Positions 23,700-31,556 of a DNA stretch of 50,704 nucleotides are shown here, piece by piece (the first letter of the stretch is position 1; each line of letters opens with the position of its first letter). Both the position numbers and the translations under genes were made by a program. The stretch is taken from contig DULO01000073.1 of the NCBI GenBank assembly GCA_012840345.1, positions 1-50,704 of the forward strand. Reading direction: 5' to 3'. The DNA comes from Candidatus Fermentithermobacillaceae bacterium (GTDB lineage: Bacteria > Bacillota > Sulfobacillia > Fermentithermobacillales > Fermentithermobacillaceae). The notes under the pieces are model-generated. The model did not search any database. It was not told the origin of the DNA and saw only the letters and a list, made by a program, of their open reading frames with translations.

Positions 23700-24434
23700 T
23701 TAATGCCGAACGGTCCTGGCAACTGTGACCGCCAAAACCGTTTTGGCTCCCATACCCTTGAGAACTCTTGCCGCTTCGTTCAAAGTGGCGCCGGTTGTCA
23801 TGACGTCATCAACCAGGAGCACCGTCTTCCCGCTGACATCGACCTCGCCATTGGGAGCCATGGAGCCTATGATGTTTCTCCATCTCTTACTTCGACTAAG
23901 CGCGGCTTGATGTTCACCTCTTTGAGCGCGAACGAGAGCTCTGGCGATAGGGATCGAAAGATGGACTGAGGCTTCGAGCGCCAAGTCCTCCGCTTGGTTG
24001 AAGCCCCTCTTGGAAGCGCTCTTGGGGTCCAGGGGAACAGGAACGATCATGTCCGCGCTTTCCAGACGAGCGGCGGTTTCGGCGAGAAGCCTGCCGAGGG
24101 GACGGGAGAGCCAACGCTCTCCGCCGTATTTCATGCGCGCGATGGCGGAACGAAGGTGCCCCCGGTAGAGCCCCGCGGAACGTTGGCAGTCGAAACTGTG
24201 GAGGCGCTTAAGGCATTCGGGGCAGCACCGTGTCGAAGACCGCACCGGAATGCCGCAGTAAAGGCACACGCGAGACATTTCAATGGCCATTTCTCCCCGG
24301 CATTCCGGGCATACTCCGTGACATTCAGGGTGGCCGCTTATGGGTCTTTGGCACAGCGCGCAGTTGGCGGGAATCCCCCATAAAGCCCGGGAGAAGGTGT
24401 CGAGAAGGCGTGGTATAACCTCTATTCGTCCCAA
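23700..24434 (-). CDS. comFC: ComF family phosphoribosyltransferase-like protein
   Basis: 244 residues. The N-terminal part has zinc-ribbon cysteines (CALCQRPISGHPECHGVCPEC, then CLYC and CCPEC). The C-terminal part has the phosphoribosyl-diphosphate loop VLLVDDVMTTGATLNEAA and the ComF motif KSASKRGFNQAEDLA. ComFC is needed for DNA uptake in B. subtilis, but comFA and comFB are not here. The gene is coupled to yvyF (14 nt gap), the same order as in B. subtilis. Confidence 0.93.
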   Translation of the reverse strand: MGRIEVIPRLLDTFSRALWGIPANCALCQRPISGHPECHGVCPECRGEMAIEMSRVCLYCGIPVRSSTRCCPECLKRLHSFDCQRSAGLYRGHLRSAIARMKYGGERWLSRPLGRLLAETAARLESADMIVPVPLDPKSASKRGFNQAEDLALEASVHLSIPIARALVRAQRGEHQAALSRSKRWRNIIGSMAPNGEVDVSGKTVLLVDDVMTTGATLNEAARVLKGMGAKTVLAVTVARTVRH

Positions 24435-24446
24435 CTGACCACCTCT

Positions 24447-24767
24447 CTAGACGCGCATCACCAAGTCCGGCTCAAAGTCAGGAAGCGGTAGAGTCACCAG
24501 CTCATCGCGAAGTAGTAACCGCACTATAGGGTGGGCGTCACCGGACGGTTCTTGGAGCGCGACCGCTATTTCGATTGGAAGCGCCTTAAGAAACCCCATC
24601 TCCCAGTGAAGCCGGCGGACAATCCCTTCGGTCAAGTGAGGGTTTGCGCTCACAACCAGCAGTATTCGAACCAGGTCCCCGTCTGGAGCCAACAGGCGGA
24701 CCCTGGCGATTTCCAGAATACACCAAGTAACGACGGCGAGCAAGGTCATCTTCTGAGGCGTAAACAA
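24447..24767 (-). CDS. Hypothetical protein
   Basis: 106 residues from TTG 24767, with GGGGGGAG 5-6 nt upstream. The first ~30 residues are hydrophobic (LLAVVTWCILEIARVRLLA). The rest alternates hydrophobic and charged residues (GDLVRILLVVSANPHLTEGIVRRLHWEMG, then LPIEIAVALQEPSGDAHPIVRLLLRDEL). I do not recognise a family. It fits tightly between metK and comFC, and its frame has ordinary codon use, so it is probably real. Confidence 0.55.
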   Translation of the reverse strand: MFTPQKMTLLAVVTWCILEIARVRLLAPDGDLVRILLVVSANPHLTEGIVRRLHWEMGFLKALPIEIAVALQEPSGDAHPIVRLLLRDELVTLPLPDFEPDLVMRV

Positions 24768-24771
24768 AGAA

Positions 24772-24804
24772 CTCCCCCCTTCGCACTATATGCTCAGGAG
24801 GGGA
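24772..24804 (-). promoter_or_regulatory. Hairpin over the ribosome site of the hypothetical gene
   Basis: CTCCCCTC (minus strand, 24804-24797) can pair with GAAGGGGGGAG down to 24772. The 3' arm is the ribosome-binding site of the gene starting at 24767, followed by TTCTTTGTTT. It could be a weak metK terminator, an attenuator or a translational switch. Confidence 0.3.
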
Positions 24805-24879
24805 GCCTTGCTTTGGTCTTGTCCTTCTATAGACGCTGCTTGGACCTCACCCGCTCGCGCTAACTCTTATGAACGGGAA

Positions 24880-26067
24880 CTAGACGTACCTCAAGATCTC
24901 ATCCTTCAGGTCCAGTTTCTCCCACGGCAGGTCAAGGTCGTCGCGGCCGAAATGGCCGTACGTGGCTACCTGGAGGTAGATGGGCCGTCTCAACTGGAAC
25001 CTTTCGATGATGGCCGCCGGCCGGAAGTCAAAAGCTTTGCCTACGGCCTGCTCCAACAAGTCTTCGGGAACCTTGGCGGTGCCTTTGGTGTCCACGGCGA
25101 TAGAGACCGGCCTCGCGACTCCGATTACGTAGGCGACTTGGATCTCGCACTCCTTGGCCAAACCGGCAGCCACCACGTTCTTGGCGACGTACCTGGCCGC
25201 GTACGCAGCCGAACGGTCTACCTTGGTGGGGTCTTTGCCTGAGAAAGAACCGCCTCCATGACGGGCGAACCCGCCGTAAGTGTCGACGATGATCTTCCTT
25301 CCGGAAAGGCCGCTATCCCCTTGAGGCCCGCCTACCACAAATCTTCCGGTGGCGTTAACAAGTATCCTTGTCTTGTCGTCGATCAAGTTCTTAGGGATGG
25401 TCTTATCGATGACTTCGGATATCACGTCGCGCCTTAGGGTATCGAGCCCGACGTCGGCGGCATGCTGCGCCGATACGACCACGGTGTGGATCCTGGTAGG
25501 CACCCCGTCGTGATACTCCAAGGTCACCTGGGTCTTTCCGTCAGGCCGTAGGTAAGGCATAATCCCGTCATGCCTCACTGTAGCCAGCCTGCGGGCAAGC
25601 CTGTTGGCCAAGTAAATAGCCATGGGCATGTACGTGGCTGTCTCGTCGCACGCGTACCCGAACATCATTCCCTGGTCGCCCGCTCCGAGGGTGTCCGGCA
25701 TTTCGCCTTCCTTGGACTCAAGAGCCTTATCAACCCCCAAAGCGATATCCGGGGATTGATCCTCAATGGCGGTGAGCACCGCGCAAGTGTCGGCGTCGAA
25801 TCCGTACTTGGCACGGGTATAGCCGATCTTTCTCAGCGTATCCCTGACGATAAACGGCATGTCTACGTAACAGTCTGTCGAGATCTCGCCCGCCACCAGG
25901 ACAAACCCGGTTTTCACCACACACTCGCAAGCGACCCGGGCCGCTGGGTCCTTGGCAAGGATGGAGTCCAGAATGGCGTCGGCTATCTGATCGGCGACCT
26001 TATCAGGGTGCCCTTCAGTCACAGACTCGGAAGTGAAGTATCTTAGGCCCTTTCCGATGGTTGGCAA
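24880..26067 (-). CDS. metK: S-adenosylmethionine synthetase
   Basis: 395 residues, the normal length. It makes S-adenosylmethionine from methionine and ATP. Motifs: [14 protein letters not shown] (ATP/methionine), [12 protein letters not shown] and the phosphate loop [16 protein letters not shown], all intact. AGGAGG precedes the ATG. In many clostridia metK has a SAM riboswitch; here the space between the likely promoter and start (about 35 nt) is too small for one. Confidence 0.98.
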   Translation of the reverse strand: MPTIGKGLRYFTSESVTEGHPDKVADQIADAILDSILAKDPAARVACECVVKTGFVLVAGEISTDCYVDMPFIVRDTLRKIGYTRAKYGFDADTCAVLTAIEDQSPDIALGVDKALESKEGEMPDTLGAGDQGMMFGYACDETATYMPMAIYLANRLARRLATVRHDGIMPYLRPDGKTQVTLEYHDGVPTRIHTVVVSAQHAADVGLDTLRRDVISEVIDKTIPKNLIDDKTRILVNATGRFVVGGPQGDSGLSGRKIIVDTYGGFARHGGGSFSGKDPTKVDRSAAYAARYVAKNVVAAGLAKECEIQVAYVIGVARPVSIAVDTKGTAKVPEDLLEQAVGKAFDFRPAAIIERFQLRRPIYLQVATYGHFGRDDLDLPWEKLDLKDEILRYV

Positions 26068-26106
26068 GGCAAAACCTCCTCAAGGCAGGCATCAATCAGC
26101 ACATGG

Positions 26107-26136
26107 ATGTTAACACCAGGGATGGAAGCGTGTCAA
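26107..26136 (-). promoter_or_regulatory. Possible SigA promoter of metK
   Basis: Minus strand TTGACA (consensus), 18 bp, TAACAT (4/6). The TGA inside TTGACA is the stop codon of fabZ. Moderate support only. Confidence 0.4.
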
Positions 26137-26585
26137 TTTGGCACGGCGAAGGCTATAACCGCGCGGGCGGCTTCGGAGTCTCCTACAAAAACCGAGCCAT
26201 AAGCACGGCCTATTCCCCGTTTCAGGGTTCCCATGGTCATAACGGCGCGGAGAGTCTCGCCGGGCTTGACCGGCCTCTTGAAGCGTGCCGACTCCACTCC
26301 TGCCAAGAGGGCTATCTTTCCCTTCATGTTCTCCAGGGAAAGCAGGGCCAAAGCACCGGCTTGCGCCAACACCTCAAGGATGATGACGCCGGGAAGTATG
26401 GGTTCTTGGGGGAAATGGCCCTCAAAAATGGAAAGGTCTTTCGGGACGTCGTATTCGGCCACGGCCTTTTCGCCGGGCTCAAGTTCAATAATGCGGCTTA
26501 TAAACAAAAAAGGAGCTCTATGCGGCAGTATTGACTCAATTACCGCTCTCATCTGATCCTTGTTCAACTGGCTCAACTGGTTCAT
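26133..26585 (-). CDS. fabZ: 3-hydroxyacyl-ACP dehydratase FabZ
   Basis: 150 residues of the hot-dog fold. The catalytic His lies in EGHFPQEPILPGVI and the Glu in LEVLAQAGAL. FabZ dehydrates hydroxyacyl-ACP in fatty acid elongation. It follows the rod-binding gene by 9 nt. Its place after the flgG pair is the same as ywpB (fabZ) after flhP in B. subtilis. Confidence 0.96.
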   Translation of the reverse strand: MNQLSQLNKDQMRAVIESILPHRAPFLFISRIIELEPGEKAVAEYDVPKDLSIFEGHFPQEPILPGVIILEVLAQAGALALLSLENMKGKIALLAGVESARFKRPVKPGETLRAVMTMGTLKRGIGRAYGSVFVGDSEAARAVIAFAVPN

Positions 26586-26594
26586 CCCCCGACG

Positions 26595-26885
26595 TTATCT
26601 CGGAGAGTACTTCGCCACTCTTTCGTAAATAACCTTCGCGAGTCCGATTCCTCCGGCTTGCGCCCACTTTTGCCCGATGGCTTGCTGGCCTATGACATCC
26701 CAGCCCCCCAAGTCCACGCCTGCGGACTTGGACATCTCTCCCCACAAGAAGGACAGGAACACCGCCTCAAAGTCTTGGCACGCCTTCATGGTCTTCGGAT
26801 CTACATTCGTGTCCTTGGCCACCTTGCTTGCCGGGACGGTGCGCACCACAGTAGTATTCTCAGAGTTCACCGAACTTACTTGCAT
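26595..26885 (-). CDS. Rod-binding protein, FlgJ N-terminal type
   Basis: 96 residues; the region KACQDFEAVFLSFLWGEMSKSAG and QQAIGQKWAQAGGIGLAKVIYE is the Rod-binding (FlgJ_N) signature. It lacks the muramidase half of proteobacterial FlgJ, as usual in Bacillota. It assists assembly of the flagellar rod and follows flgG by 15 nt. Confidence 0.88.
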   Translation of the reverse strand: MQVSSVNSENTTVVRTVPASKVAKDTNVDPKTMKACQDFEAVFLSFLWGEMSKSAGVDLGGWDVIGQQAIGQKWAQAGGIGLAKVIYERVAKYSPR

Positions 26886-26900
26886 GTGTGCCTCCTGTCA

Positions 26901-27656
26901 CTAGGCCTTTACGTTGTTAGCGATGGCCCACATTTGGTCCGCTGTCTCCACGGTCTTGGAATTAAGCTCAAACGCCCGCTGGGCCACGATCAGGTTTACC
27001 ATTTCCGTTACAATGTCCACGTTTGAAGTCTCGAGGTAGGACCCTCTTAGAACGCCGGCTCCGTTCTCTCCGGGCATGAGCTCCTGGGGTTCGCCTGAAG
27101 CCCTGGTAGCGACGTACAGGTTACCTCCGATGGCCTCCAGTCCCGCGGGGTTCTGAAACACACACAACATGATGCGGCCGAACTCCTGGACGACCCCGTT
27201 TACGCGGCCGACGACCGCGCCGTTCTCCAGAATGGCTATGTCTGTGGCGCCCGGAGGCACTTGGATCCCGCCTCCTGACAAAAGATAGCCCGCGGAAGTG
27301 ACCAAGCGTCCGGCTCCGTCCAGTCTAAACGATCCGTCCCTGGTAAAAGCTTGCCCGCGGCCTGTCTCCACGGCGAAGAAGCCTTCGCCTTCTATAGCGG
27401 CGTGCAGCGGGTCTCCCGATTCCTCCAGGTTTCCCTGCTGGAACATTCGCTGGGTCGCGACAACCCTAGAGCCGTTGCCTACCGAAGCCGTGGATCCGAC
27501 GCCCATGGGAATGTTGGCGTAATAGAGGTCTTGAAACTGGACTCTTTGCTTCTTGTACCCGGTAGTGTTTACGTTAGCCAGGTTGTTTGAGATGGTGTCT
27601 ATAAGGAGTTGCTGGGAGGACATTCCCGTGGCTCCAGTCCAGAGCGCTCTTAGCAT
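26901..27656 (-). CDS. flgG: Flagellar distal rod protein FlgG (FlhP-like)
   Basis: 251 residues. The N-terminal MLRALWTGATGMSSQQLLIDTISNNLANVNTTGYKKQ (in outline) has the flg_bb_rod motif NNLANVNTTGYKK; the C-terminus YLETSNVDIVTEMVNLIVAQRAFELNSKTV is the flg_bbr_C signature. It would form the distal rod. It lies downstream of the flgF gene and corresponds to flhP of B. subtilis. Confidence 0.93.
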   Translation of the reverse strand: MLRALWTGATGMSSQQLLIDTISNNLANVNTTGYKKQRVQFQDLYYANIPMGVGSTASVGNGSRVVATQRMFQQGNLEESGDPLHAAIEGEGFFAVETGRGQAFTRDGSFRLDGAGRLVTSAGYLLSGGGIQVPPGATDIAILENGAVVGRVNGVVQEFGRIMLCVFQNPAGLEAIGGNLYVATRASGEPQELMPGENGAGVLRGSYLETSNVDIVTEMVNLIVAQRAFELNSKTVETADQMWAIANNVKA

Positions 27657-27719
27657 GGGTAAAACTCGCCCCTTCGTTAAACTCTTCTCGTCAAATCCTT
27701 CTCGTTAGACTCTGTCGCG

Positions 27720-27744
27720 CCGGTAACCCGACGGGTTTGCCGGG
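27720..27744. repeat. Hairpin in the flgF-flgG gap
   Basis: CCGGTAACCCG and CGGGTTTGCCGG pair as CCGG/CCGG and AACCCG/CGGGTT around one base. No T-run follows. It may be an RNA processing or stability element between the two genes. Confidence 0.4.
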
Positions 27745-27748
27745 CACG

Positions 27749-28492
27749 CTACACTCTGCCTACTTGGTTTACGGCTTTATCGGTGGCCTCGTCGTGGGCC
27801 TTTATGGCGCGTTGGGCCGCCTCGTAAGAACGCATGGCCCTTATCAAGTCGACCATTTCGCTGACTGGGTCCACCGAGGACTTCTCAAGAGTTCCGCACA
27901 TCAAGCTGGGGACGTCGATGCCCCTCACGTTGGAATCGGCGGTAACAAAAAGGGAGTTGCCTTCCTTGAACAAATCATCTTCGTTTAGTACCTGCACTAC
28001 CCGCAAGACGTCGACGGCGGTGTCACCGTCCATCACGGTCCCGTCCTCGGCAATGCTGCACGAGCGGCCTGAAGATACCTTAATGGCTCCGGATTTCCCA
28101 AGCACACGGAATCCGCCCACCGATAGGTAACCGTCAACGCCGACTTGAAGGTCACCGCGGCGCGTATACCGGATCCCGGCTGAAGTCTCGACGCATAGGT
28201 ATTCGCCCGCCGGCAGCGCGATATCAAGGGGGTTACCTGTGGTTTCCATGGGCCCGACATCGCGGATCGTCTGGACGTCTTGCACCACGGTTCCGCCGGT
28301 GTATACCCCGATCGGGACCGAAAACTGCGAGGGTTGACACTTGTACATGAGGACATCATTAAAACTGGAGAAGACGGCTTTGTCTTTGTTAAAAGCAGCC
28401 GTATCGGCGTTGGCCAGGTTGTTGGCGATTACCTCTTGGTTTAGCACCTGACCTCTCATCGCCATGACGCCTGACATTATTCCTCTTAGCAT
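27749..28492 (-). CDS. flgF: Flagellar rod protein FlgF (FlhO-like)
   Basis: 247 residues. The start MLRGIMSGVMAMRGQ and NNLANADTAAFNKD are the rod-family motif. The C-terminus (LEKSSVDPVSEMVDLIRAMRSYEAAQRAIKAHDEATDKAVNQVGRV in outline) is flg_bbr_C. It is the flhO counterpart of the spoIIID-mbl-flhO-flhP cluster. A SigD-type promoter lies directly upstream. FlgF/FlgG assignment of such paralogues is by order and length. Confidence 0.9.
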   Translation of the reverse strand: MLRGIMSGVMAMRGQVLNQEVIANNLANADTAAFNKDKAVFSSFNDVLMYKCQPSQFSVPIGVYTGGTVVQDVQTIRDVGPMETTGNPLDIALPAGEYLCVETSAGIRYTRRGDLQVGVDGYLSVGGFRVLGKSGAIKVSSGRSCSIAEDGTVMDGDTAVDVLRVVQVLNEDDLFKEGNSLFVTADSNVRGIDVPSLMCGTLEKSSVDPVSEMVDLIRAMRSYEAAQRAIKAHDEATDKAVNQVGRV

Positions 28493-28513
28493 AAAGTCTC
28501 CCCCCTTCTCTCT

Positions 28514-28540
28514 CTATCGAAACAGAAAGAGAAAAGTTGA
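28514..28540 (-). promoter_or_regulatory. Candidate SigD (sigma-28) promoter of flgF-flgG
   Basis: Minus strand TCAA, 15 nt, TTCGATAG in the 58-nt gap between mbl and flgF. B. subtilis flhOP is reported as SigD-dependent, which fits. Confidence 0.45.
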
Positions 28541-28550
28541 GCCTTTTGCC

Positions 28551-29555
28551 CTATACGGATATCTTTTTCATGTGGTCTTGGTAGGAAGCGATGGCGTCAA
28601 GCACCTTCTCGGTGCCCCGCGCCACGCATGAGACCGGGTCTTCCACCACGTTCGCCGGCAAGCCGGTTTCATTGGAAAGGAAACGGTCCAAACCGTCCAG
28701 CAAAGCCCCACCGCCAGTGAGCACAATTCCGCGGTCTATGATGTCTCCCAGAAGCTCCGGTGGAGTGCTGTCCAAGACTTGCCTCACGGCTCGCCTTATG
28801 ACCCCTAAAGGCTCGTCTATGGCTTCACGAAGCGTGTAAGAATCGATGATGAGCCCTCTCGGAAGACCTGTCACAAGGTTCCGGCCCCTGATCTCGGTCT
28901 CTTTTCGTTCCATCGGCATGGCCGAACCTACCGCGATCTTGGCCTGCTCCGCGGTACTCTCACCGATCACCATGTTGAAAGCCCGCCTGACGTATCTTAC
29001 GATGGCCTCGTCGAAAGCATCTCCGCCCACTCTAGTGGATATCTGCCTGACCATCTCGTTCATGGAGAGCACGGCAATGTCGCTGGTGCCGCCTCCTATG
29101 TCAACGATCATGTGCCCGCGAGGGCCGGATATGTCCAATCCCGCGCCAAGGGCGGCCAAGATCGGCTCTTCCATGAGATACACTTGACCGCCGCCGGCCT
29201 CTCTTCCGGCCTGGGCCACGGCGCGCCTCTCAACCGAGGTGATGGAAGCGGGGATGGCAATAAGCAACCGGGGACGACCGATACTGAACCCGGGAGCGGC
29301 TTTTTGAAGGAAGTGCTTCAGCATAATCAGAGTAACGTCGAATTCGGTGATTACGCCTTTCTTGAGCGGCCTTACGGCTGTTACGTCGGTGGGAGTCCTC
29401 CCTACCATACGCTTCGCCTCTTGGCCTACGGCTATGATCTTGTCCGTGCGGTTGTTTTTTGCCACGATAGCGGGCTCGCGCAAGACAACCCCCTTGCCGG
29501 CCACAAACACCAACACAGTGCACGTGCCCAGGTCTATACCTATGTCTCTGGCCAT
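28551..29555 (-). CDS. mbl: Rod-shape-determining actin homologue MreB/Mbl
   Basis: 334 residues of the actin/Hsp70 fold. Phosphate 1 ARDIGIDLGTCTVLVFVAGKG, connect 1 AVAQAGREAGG, phosphate 2 MIVDIGGGTSDIAVLS, and adenosine motif GIVLTGGGALLDGLD. It polymerises along the membrane and guides wall synthesis. The symbol mbl is chosen because the gene follows spoIIID and precedes flgF/flgG, the same order as B. subtilis mbl; it could equally be called mreB. Confidence 0.95.
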   Translation of the reverse strand: MARDIGIDLGTCTVLVFVAGKGVVLREPAIVAKNNRTDKIIAVGQEAKRMVGRTPTDVTAVRPLKKGVITEFDVTLIMLKHFLQKAAPGFSIGRPRLLIAIPASITSVERRAVAQAGREAGGGQVYLMEEPILAALGAGLDISGPRGHMIVDIGGGTSDIAVLSMNEMVRQISTRVGGDAFDEAIVRYVRRAFNMVIGESTAEQAKIAVGSAMPMERKETEIRGRNLVTGLPRGLIIDSYTLREAIDEPLGVIRRAVRQVLDSTPPELLGDIIDRGIVLTGGGALLDGLDRFLSNETGLPANVVEDPVSCVARGTEKVLDAIASYQDHMKKISV

Positions 29556-29629
29556 GTACGGGTCCCCCGGTTTTGTCGATTTCGGGAGAATTCGACGGGC
29601 ATAATGCCTGTTCCTTCCAGATAAACGCG

Positions 29630-29666
29630 ATAACCCAGGAGTCTGAGTCGAAATCCCCTGGGTTAT
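29630..29666. repeat. 10-bp inverted repeat between spoIIID and mbl
   Basis: ATAACCCAGG (29630-29639) and CCTGGGTTAT (29657-29666) are exact complements with a 17-nt loop. No clear T-run follows on the minus strand. It may stall or partly terminate spoIIID transcripts before mbl. Confidence 0.55.
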
Positions 29667-29692
29667 GAACTGATGTGAGACATCATAGGGAA

Positions 29693-29944
29693 TCAGTCGG
29701 GGGCGTTGTATTTCTTCCTTGTGGCTTCACCTCCTCTTATGTGCCGCTCAGCCTTGTTTAGGTCCAGCACTTCCCGGACCATTTTGGCCAGCTGCGGTCG
29801 GATCTTAGGCAATCTATCTGTGACATCCTTGTGAACCGTGCTCTTAGACACGCCGAACGCGCGGGCCGTCTCGCGGACCGTGGCATGACTCTTTTGTATG
29901 TATTCGCCCACAGCGACCGCGCGCTTCCATATGACGTCATTCAT
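29693..29944 (-). CDS. spoIIID: Sporulation transcription factor SpoIIID
   Basis: An 83-residue DNA-binding protein with the helix-turn-helix TVRETARAFGVSKSTVHKDV and a basic C-terminal tail (RHIRGGEATRKKY). SpoIIID works in the mother cell to modulate SigE genes and prepare SigK expression. AAAAGGAGG lies 9 nt before the ATG, and a SigE-type promoter is just upstream. The position before mbl is conserved in Bacillota. Confidence 0.97.
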   Translation of the reverse strand: MNDVIWKRAVAVGEYIQKSHATVRETARAFGVSKSTVHKDVTDRLPKIRPQLAKMVREVLDLNKAERHIRGGEATRKKYNAPD

Positions 29945-29974
29945 GGCCCGGTCCCTCCTTTTCGAAGGTTCGCT

Positions 29975-30004
29975 AATGTATATGCCCAGAGAGATGGATC
30001 ATTC
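29975..30004 (-). promoter_or_regulatory. Candidate SigE promoter of spoIIID
   Basis: Minus strand GAATGAT, 15 nt, TATACATT. Against KMATATT-N13-15-CATACAHT this is 5/7 and 7/8. The start would lie about 25 nt before the ATG. spoIIID is a SigE gene in B. subtilis. Confidence 0.5.
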
Positions 30005-30026
30005 GGCTTTCTGAGGCCCAAGAACG

Positions 30027-30746
30027 TCATCTAGCCTGGGTTAAATAGTCTGCCGGATTTTCCGCGTCCCCATTCTTCGTGATTCGGAAGGTTAGCGTTT
30101 CTCCCAGAAGTCGAGCGATGGTCTGTCCCTGGGCGACTTGGTCTCCTTCGCGGAGCGCGGGTATGTCAATCCCGCCGTATTCTGTCAGGATGCCTGAGCC
30201 GTGATCCAGGACGATGACTTTCCCCCACAAGGGATCCGTGTCTATGGACTTGACGGTGCCGGGGAGGGCCGCGCGGACTTCTCTTCGCGAATCGCCGGTT
30301 ATCTGGACTCCGGACAGGTAATGCCACTCGCCCAAGTCCTGCGAGTAGTACCAACCGGGCTCCCGCGTTATCTGCCCAAAACAAGGCCAGGCCAGGTCGT
30401 TCAAGTCCGCTACGATCGCTAAGGTCTCTGTCGCTTCTTCATCTTCATTTCCTTTTGGCGTTCCCTGCCCAGGATCTTCCTCATAAGAGGCACCGGCCGG
30501 AACGGTAGGCGAGAGGTCAGTTGGCGAGAGAACAGGGTCTGACGTTCCGTCGGTCCCAGCGGGTATGGTGTAGTCAGGGATAAGAACCGGAGGGGCGGGC
30601 TCCTTGACCGACAACAATCCCATGTATACTCCGCAAGCAAAGAGAGTTAGGCAACACACCGTGACCCAAGCCATCCGCGCTACTCCTGCTTGCTCGGCTA
30701 AGGCCTTGCGTCTTGACCTGCGGCTGGCGATATCTTCTTGCTCCAT
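30027..30746 (-). CDS. spoIIQ: SpoIIQ-like membrane protein with a degenerate LytM domain
   Basis: 239 residues from ATG 30746 (GGAGGTG upstream). Residues ~24-46 form one membrane helix after a basic head (RRSRRKA). A Pro/Thr/Glu-rich linker follows. The C-terminal ~130 residues are an M23/LytM fold, but every catalytic position is replaced: LSGVQI instead of HxGxDI, YGG instead of YGH, LTFRI instead of HxHFE. It is probably a structural, not enzymatic, protein. SpoIIQ spans the forespore membrane and binds SpoIIIAH of the mother cell. Position before spoIIID and a SigF-type promoter support the call. B. subtilis SpoIIQ is also inactive; clostridial ones usually keep the zinc site. Confidence 0.88.
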   Translation of the reverse strand: MEQEDIASRRSRRKALAEQAGVARMAWVTVCCLTLFACGVYMGLLSVKEPAPPVLIPDYTIPAGTDGTSDPVLSPTDLSPTVPAGASYEEDPGQGTPKGNEDEEATETLAIVADLNDLAWPCFGQITREPGWYYSQDLGEWHYLSGVQITGDSRREVRAALPGTVKSIDTDPLWGKVIVLDHGSGILTEYGGIDIPALREGDQVAQGQTIARLLGETLTFRITKNGDAENPADYLTQAR

Positions 30747-30769
30747 GGAAAAAGAACACCTCCGGCTGT

Positions 30770-30799
30770 TATGATTGCCATAATTTGCCGGAGGTATGC
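30770..30799 (-). promoter_or_regulatory. Candidate SigF promoter of spoIIQ
   Basis: Minus strand GCATA, 15 nt, GGCAATCATA. The SigF consensus GYWTA-N15-GGNRANAMTW is met 5/5 and 9/10 at exact spacing. The leader would be short, with the ribosome site close to the 5' end. SigF control is known for B. subtilis spoIIQ. Confidence 0.6.
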
Positions 30800-30957
30800 A
30801 CAGCAGCACTATGGTCGTTATCAGTCATATGTAAGCCCCGGTGTTAGGGAGGATGGAGCAAGGCGTCCAGCCGAGCCGTAGCCAATCAGTCGTCTACAGA
30901 AAACCAAGAAGAACCGAATCCTGTTAAGGCTAGAATAGGTCGGTGTCAGAAGCTGGT

Positions 30958-31344
30958 TCAGTCAACTTTATGGCTTTCCAGTGCCTTTTCCACCAGACCG
31001 ATCATCGACTTACCAGCTCCAAGATCTACGTCCCTCAACCATCGCCTGAATCTGTCCGTGCATAAATGCACCGTCGTATTGCCACGTGTCAGATTGCTGA
31101 GTACCACCACGACATTCACATAGTCACCTGTTCTTGCAAACCACTTCGCCAACATCAGGGTGACAACGGTACCAGAAGGACAGTCAATCCGGTAATTGTC
31201 TACCAGGATCACGGGACGTTCTAATAGATCGTACTCCGGGTTTTTCCGGGCTCCCAAGGCTTCGATAATTGCTGAAGCTGCTTCTTCTGGAGAGAGTGTC
31301 ACAACTAAGTCCTTGACCATGGCCCTTTGGTCCCTCCCTTCCAT
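30958..31344 (-). CDS. Small protein of unknown function in the sporulation cluster (possibly DUF6054-like)
   Basis: 128 residues from ATG 31344, or 120 from the ATG at 31320; both have purine-rich stretches upstream (GAGGGG and GGGAGGG). It is a soluble alpha/beta protein: LVVTLSPEEAASAIIEALGARKN, then VVTLMLAKWFARTGDYVNVVVVLSN, and a C-terminal helix SMIGLVEKAL. The order 'slspeeA..ii...', 'yf.R...y.n..vvl' and 'd.GaG.s.i' reminds me of DUF6054, but I cannot confirm it. It lies between spoIID and spoIIQ. Confidence 0.6.
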   Translation of the reverse strand: MEGRDQRAMVKDLVVTLSPEEAASAIIEALGARKNPEYDLLERPVILVDNYRIDCPSGTVVTLMLAKWFARTGDYVNVVVVLSNLTRGNTTVHLCTDRFRRWLRDVDLGAGKSMIGLVEKALESHKVD

Positions 31345-31556
31345 GGGCCCCTCATTGTTTGTTGGGTAGTATACTGTGCCGGCGTCCGCTTTACCTTCTT
31401 AGAGTGCGCGACTTCCACACCGCCACAGAAACCGACCTCTTTCCCTGGAAAACCAGTATAGTTCTCTGTTCTTGAGAGCCTATCTGGCAGGAACTTACGC
31501 GGCGCTGAATTGAGGGCGTATTACACAGTCATCCACGGCGATGATATCGACAACAG

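Noticed and set aside
26068-26132. SAM riboswitch before metK
   Set aside because: The space is far too short and none of the conserved core is present.
27720-27744. Intrinsic terminator between flgF and flgG
   Set aside because: The stem is short and has no following T-run on the minus strand.
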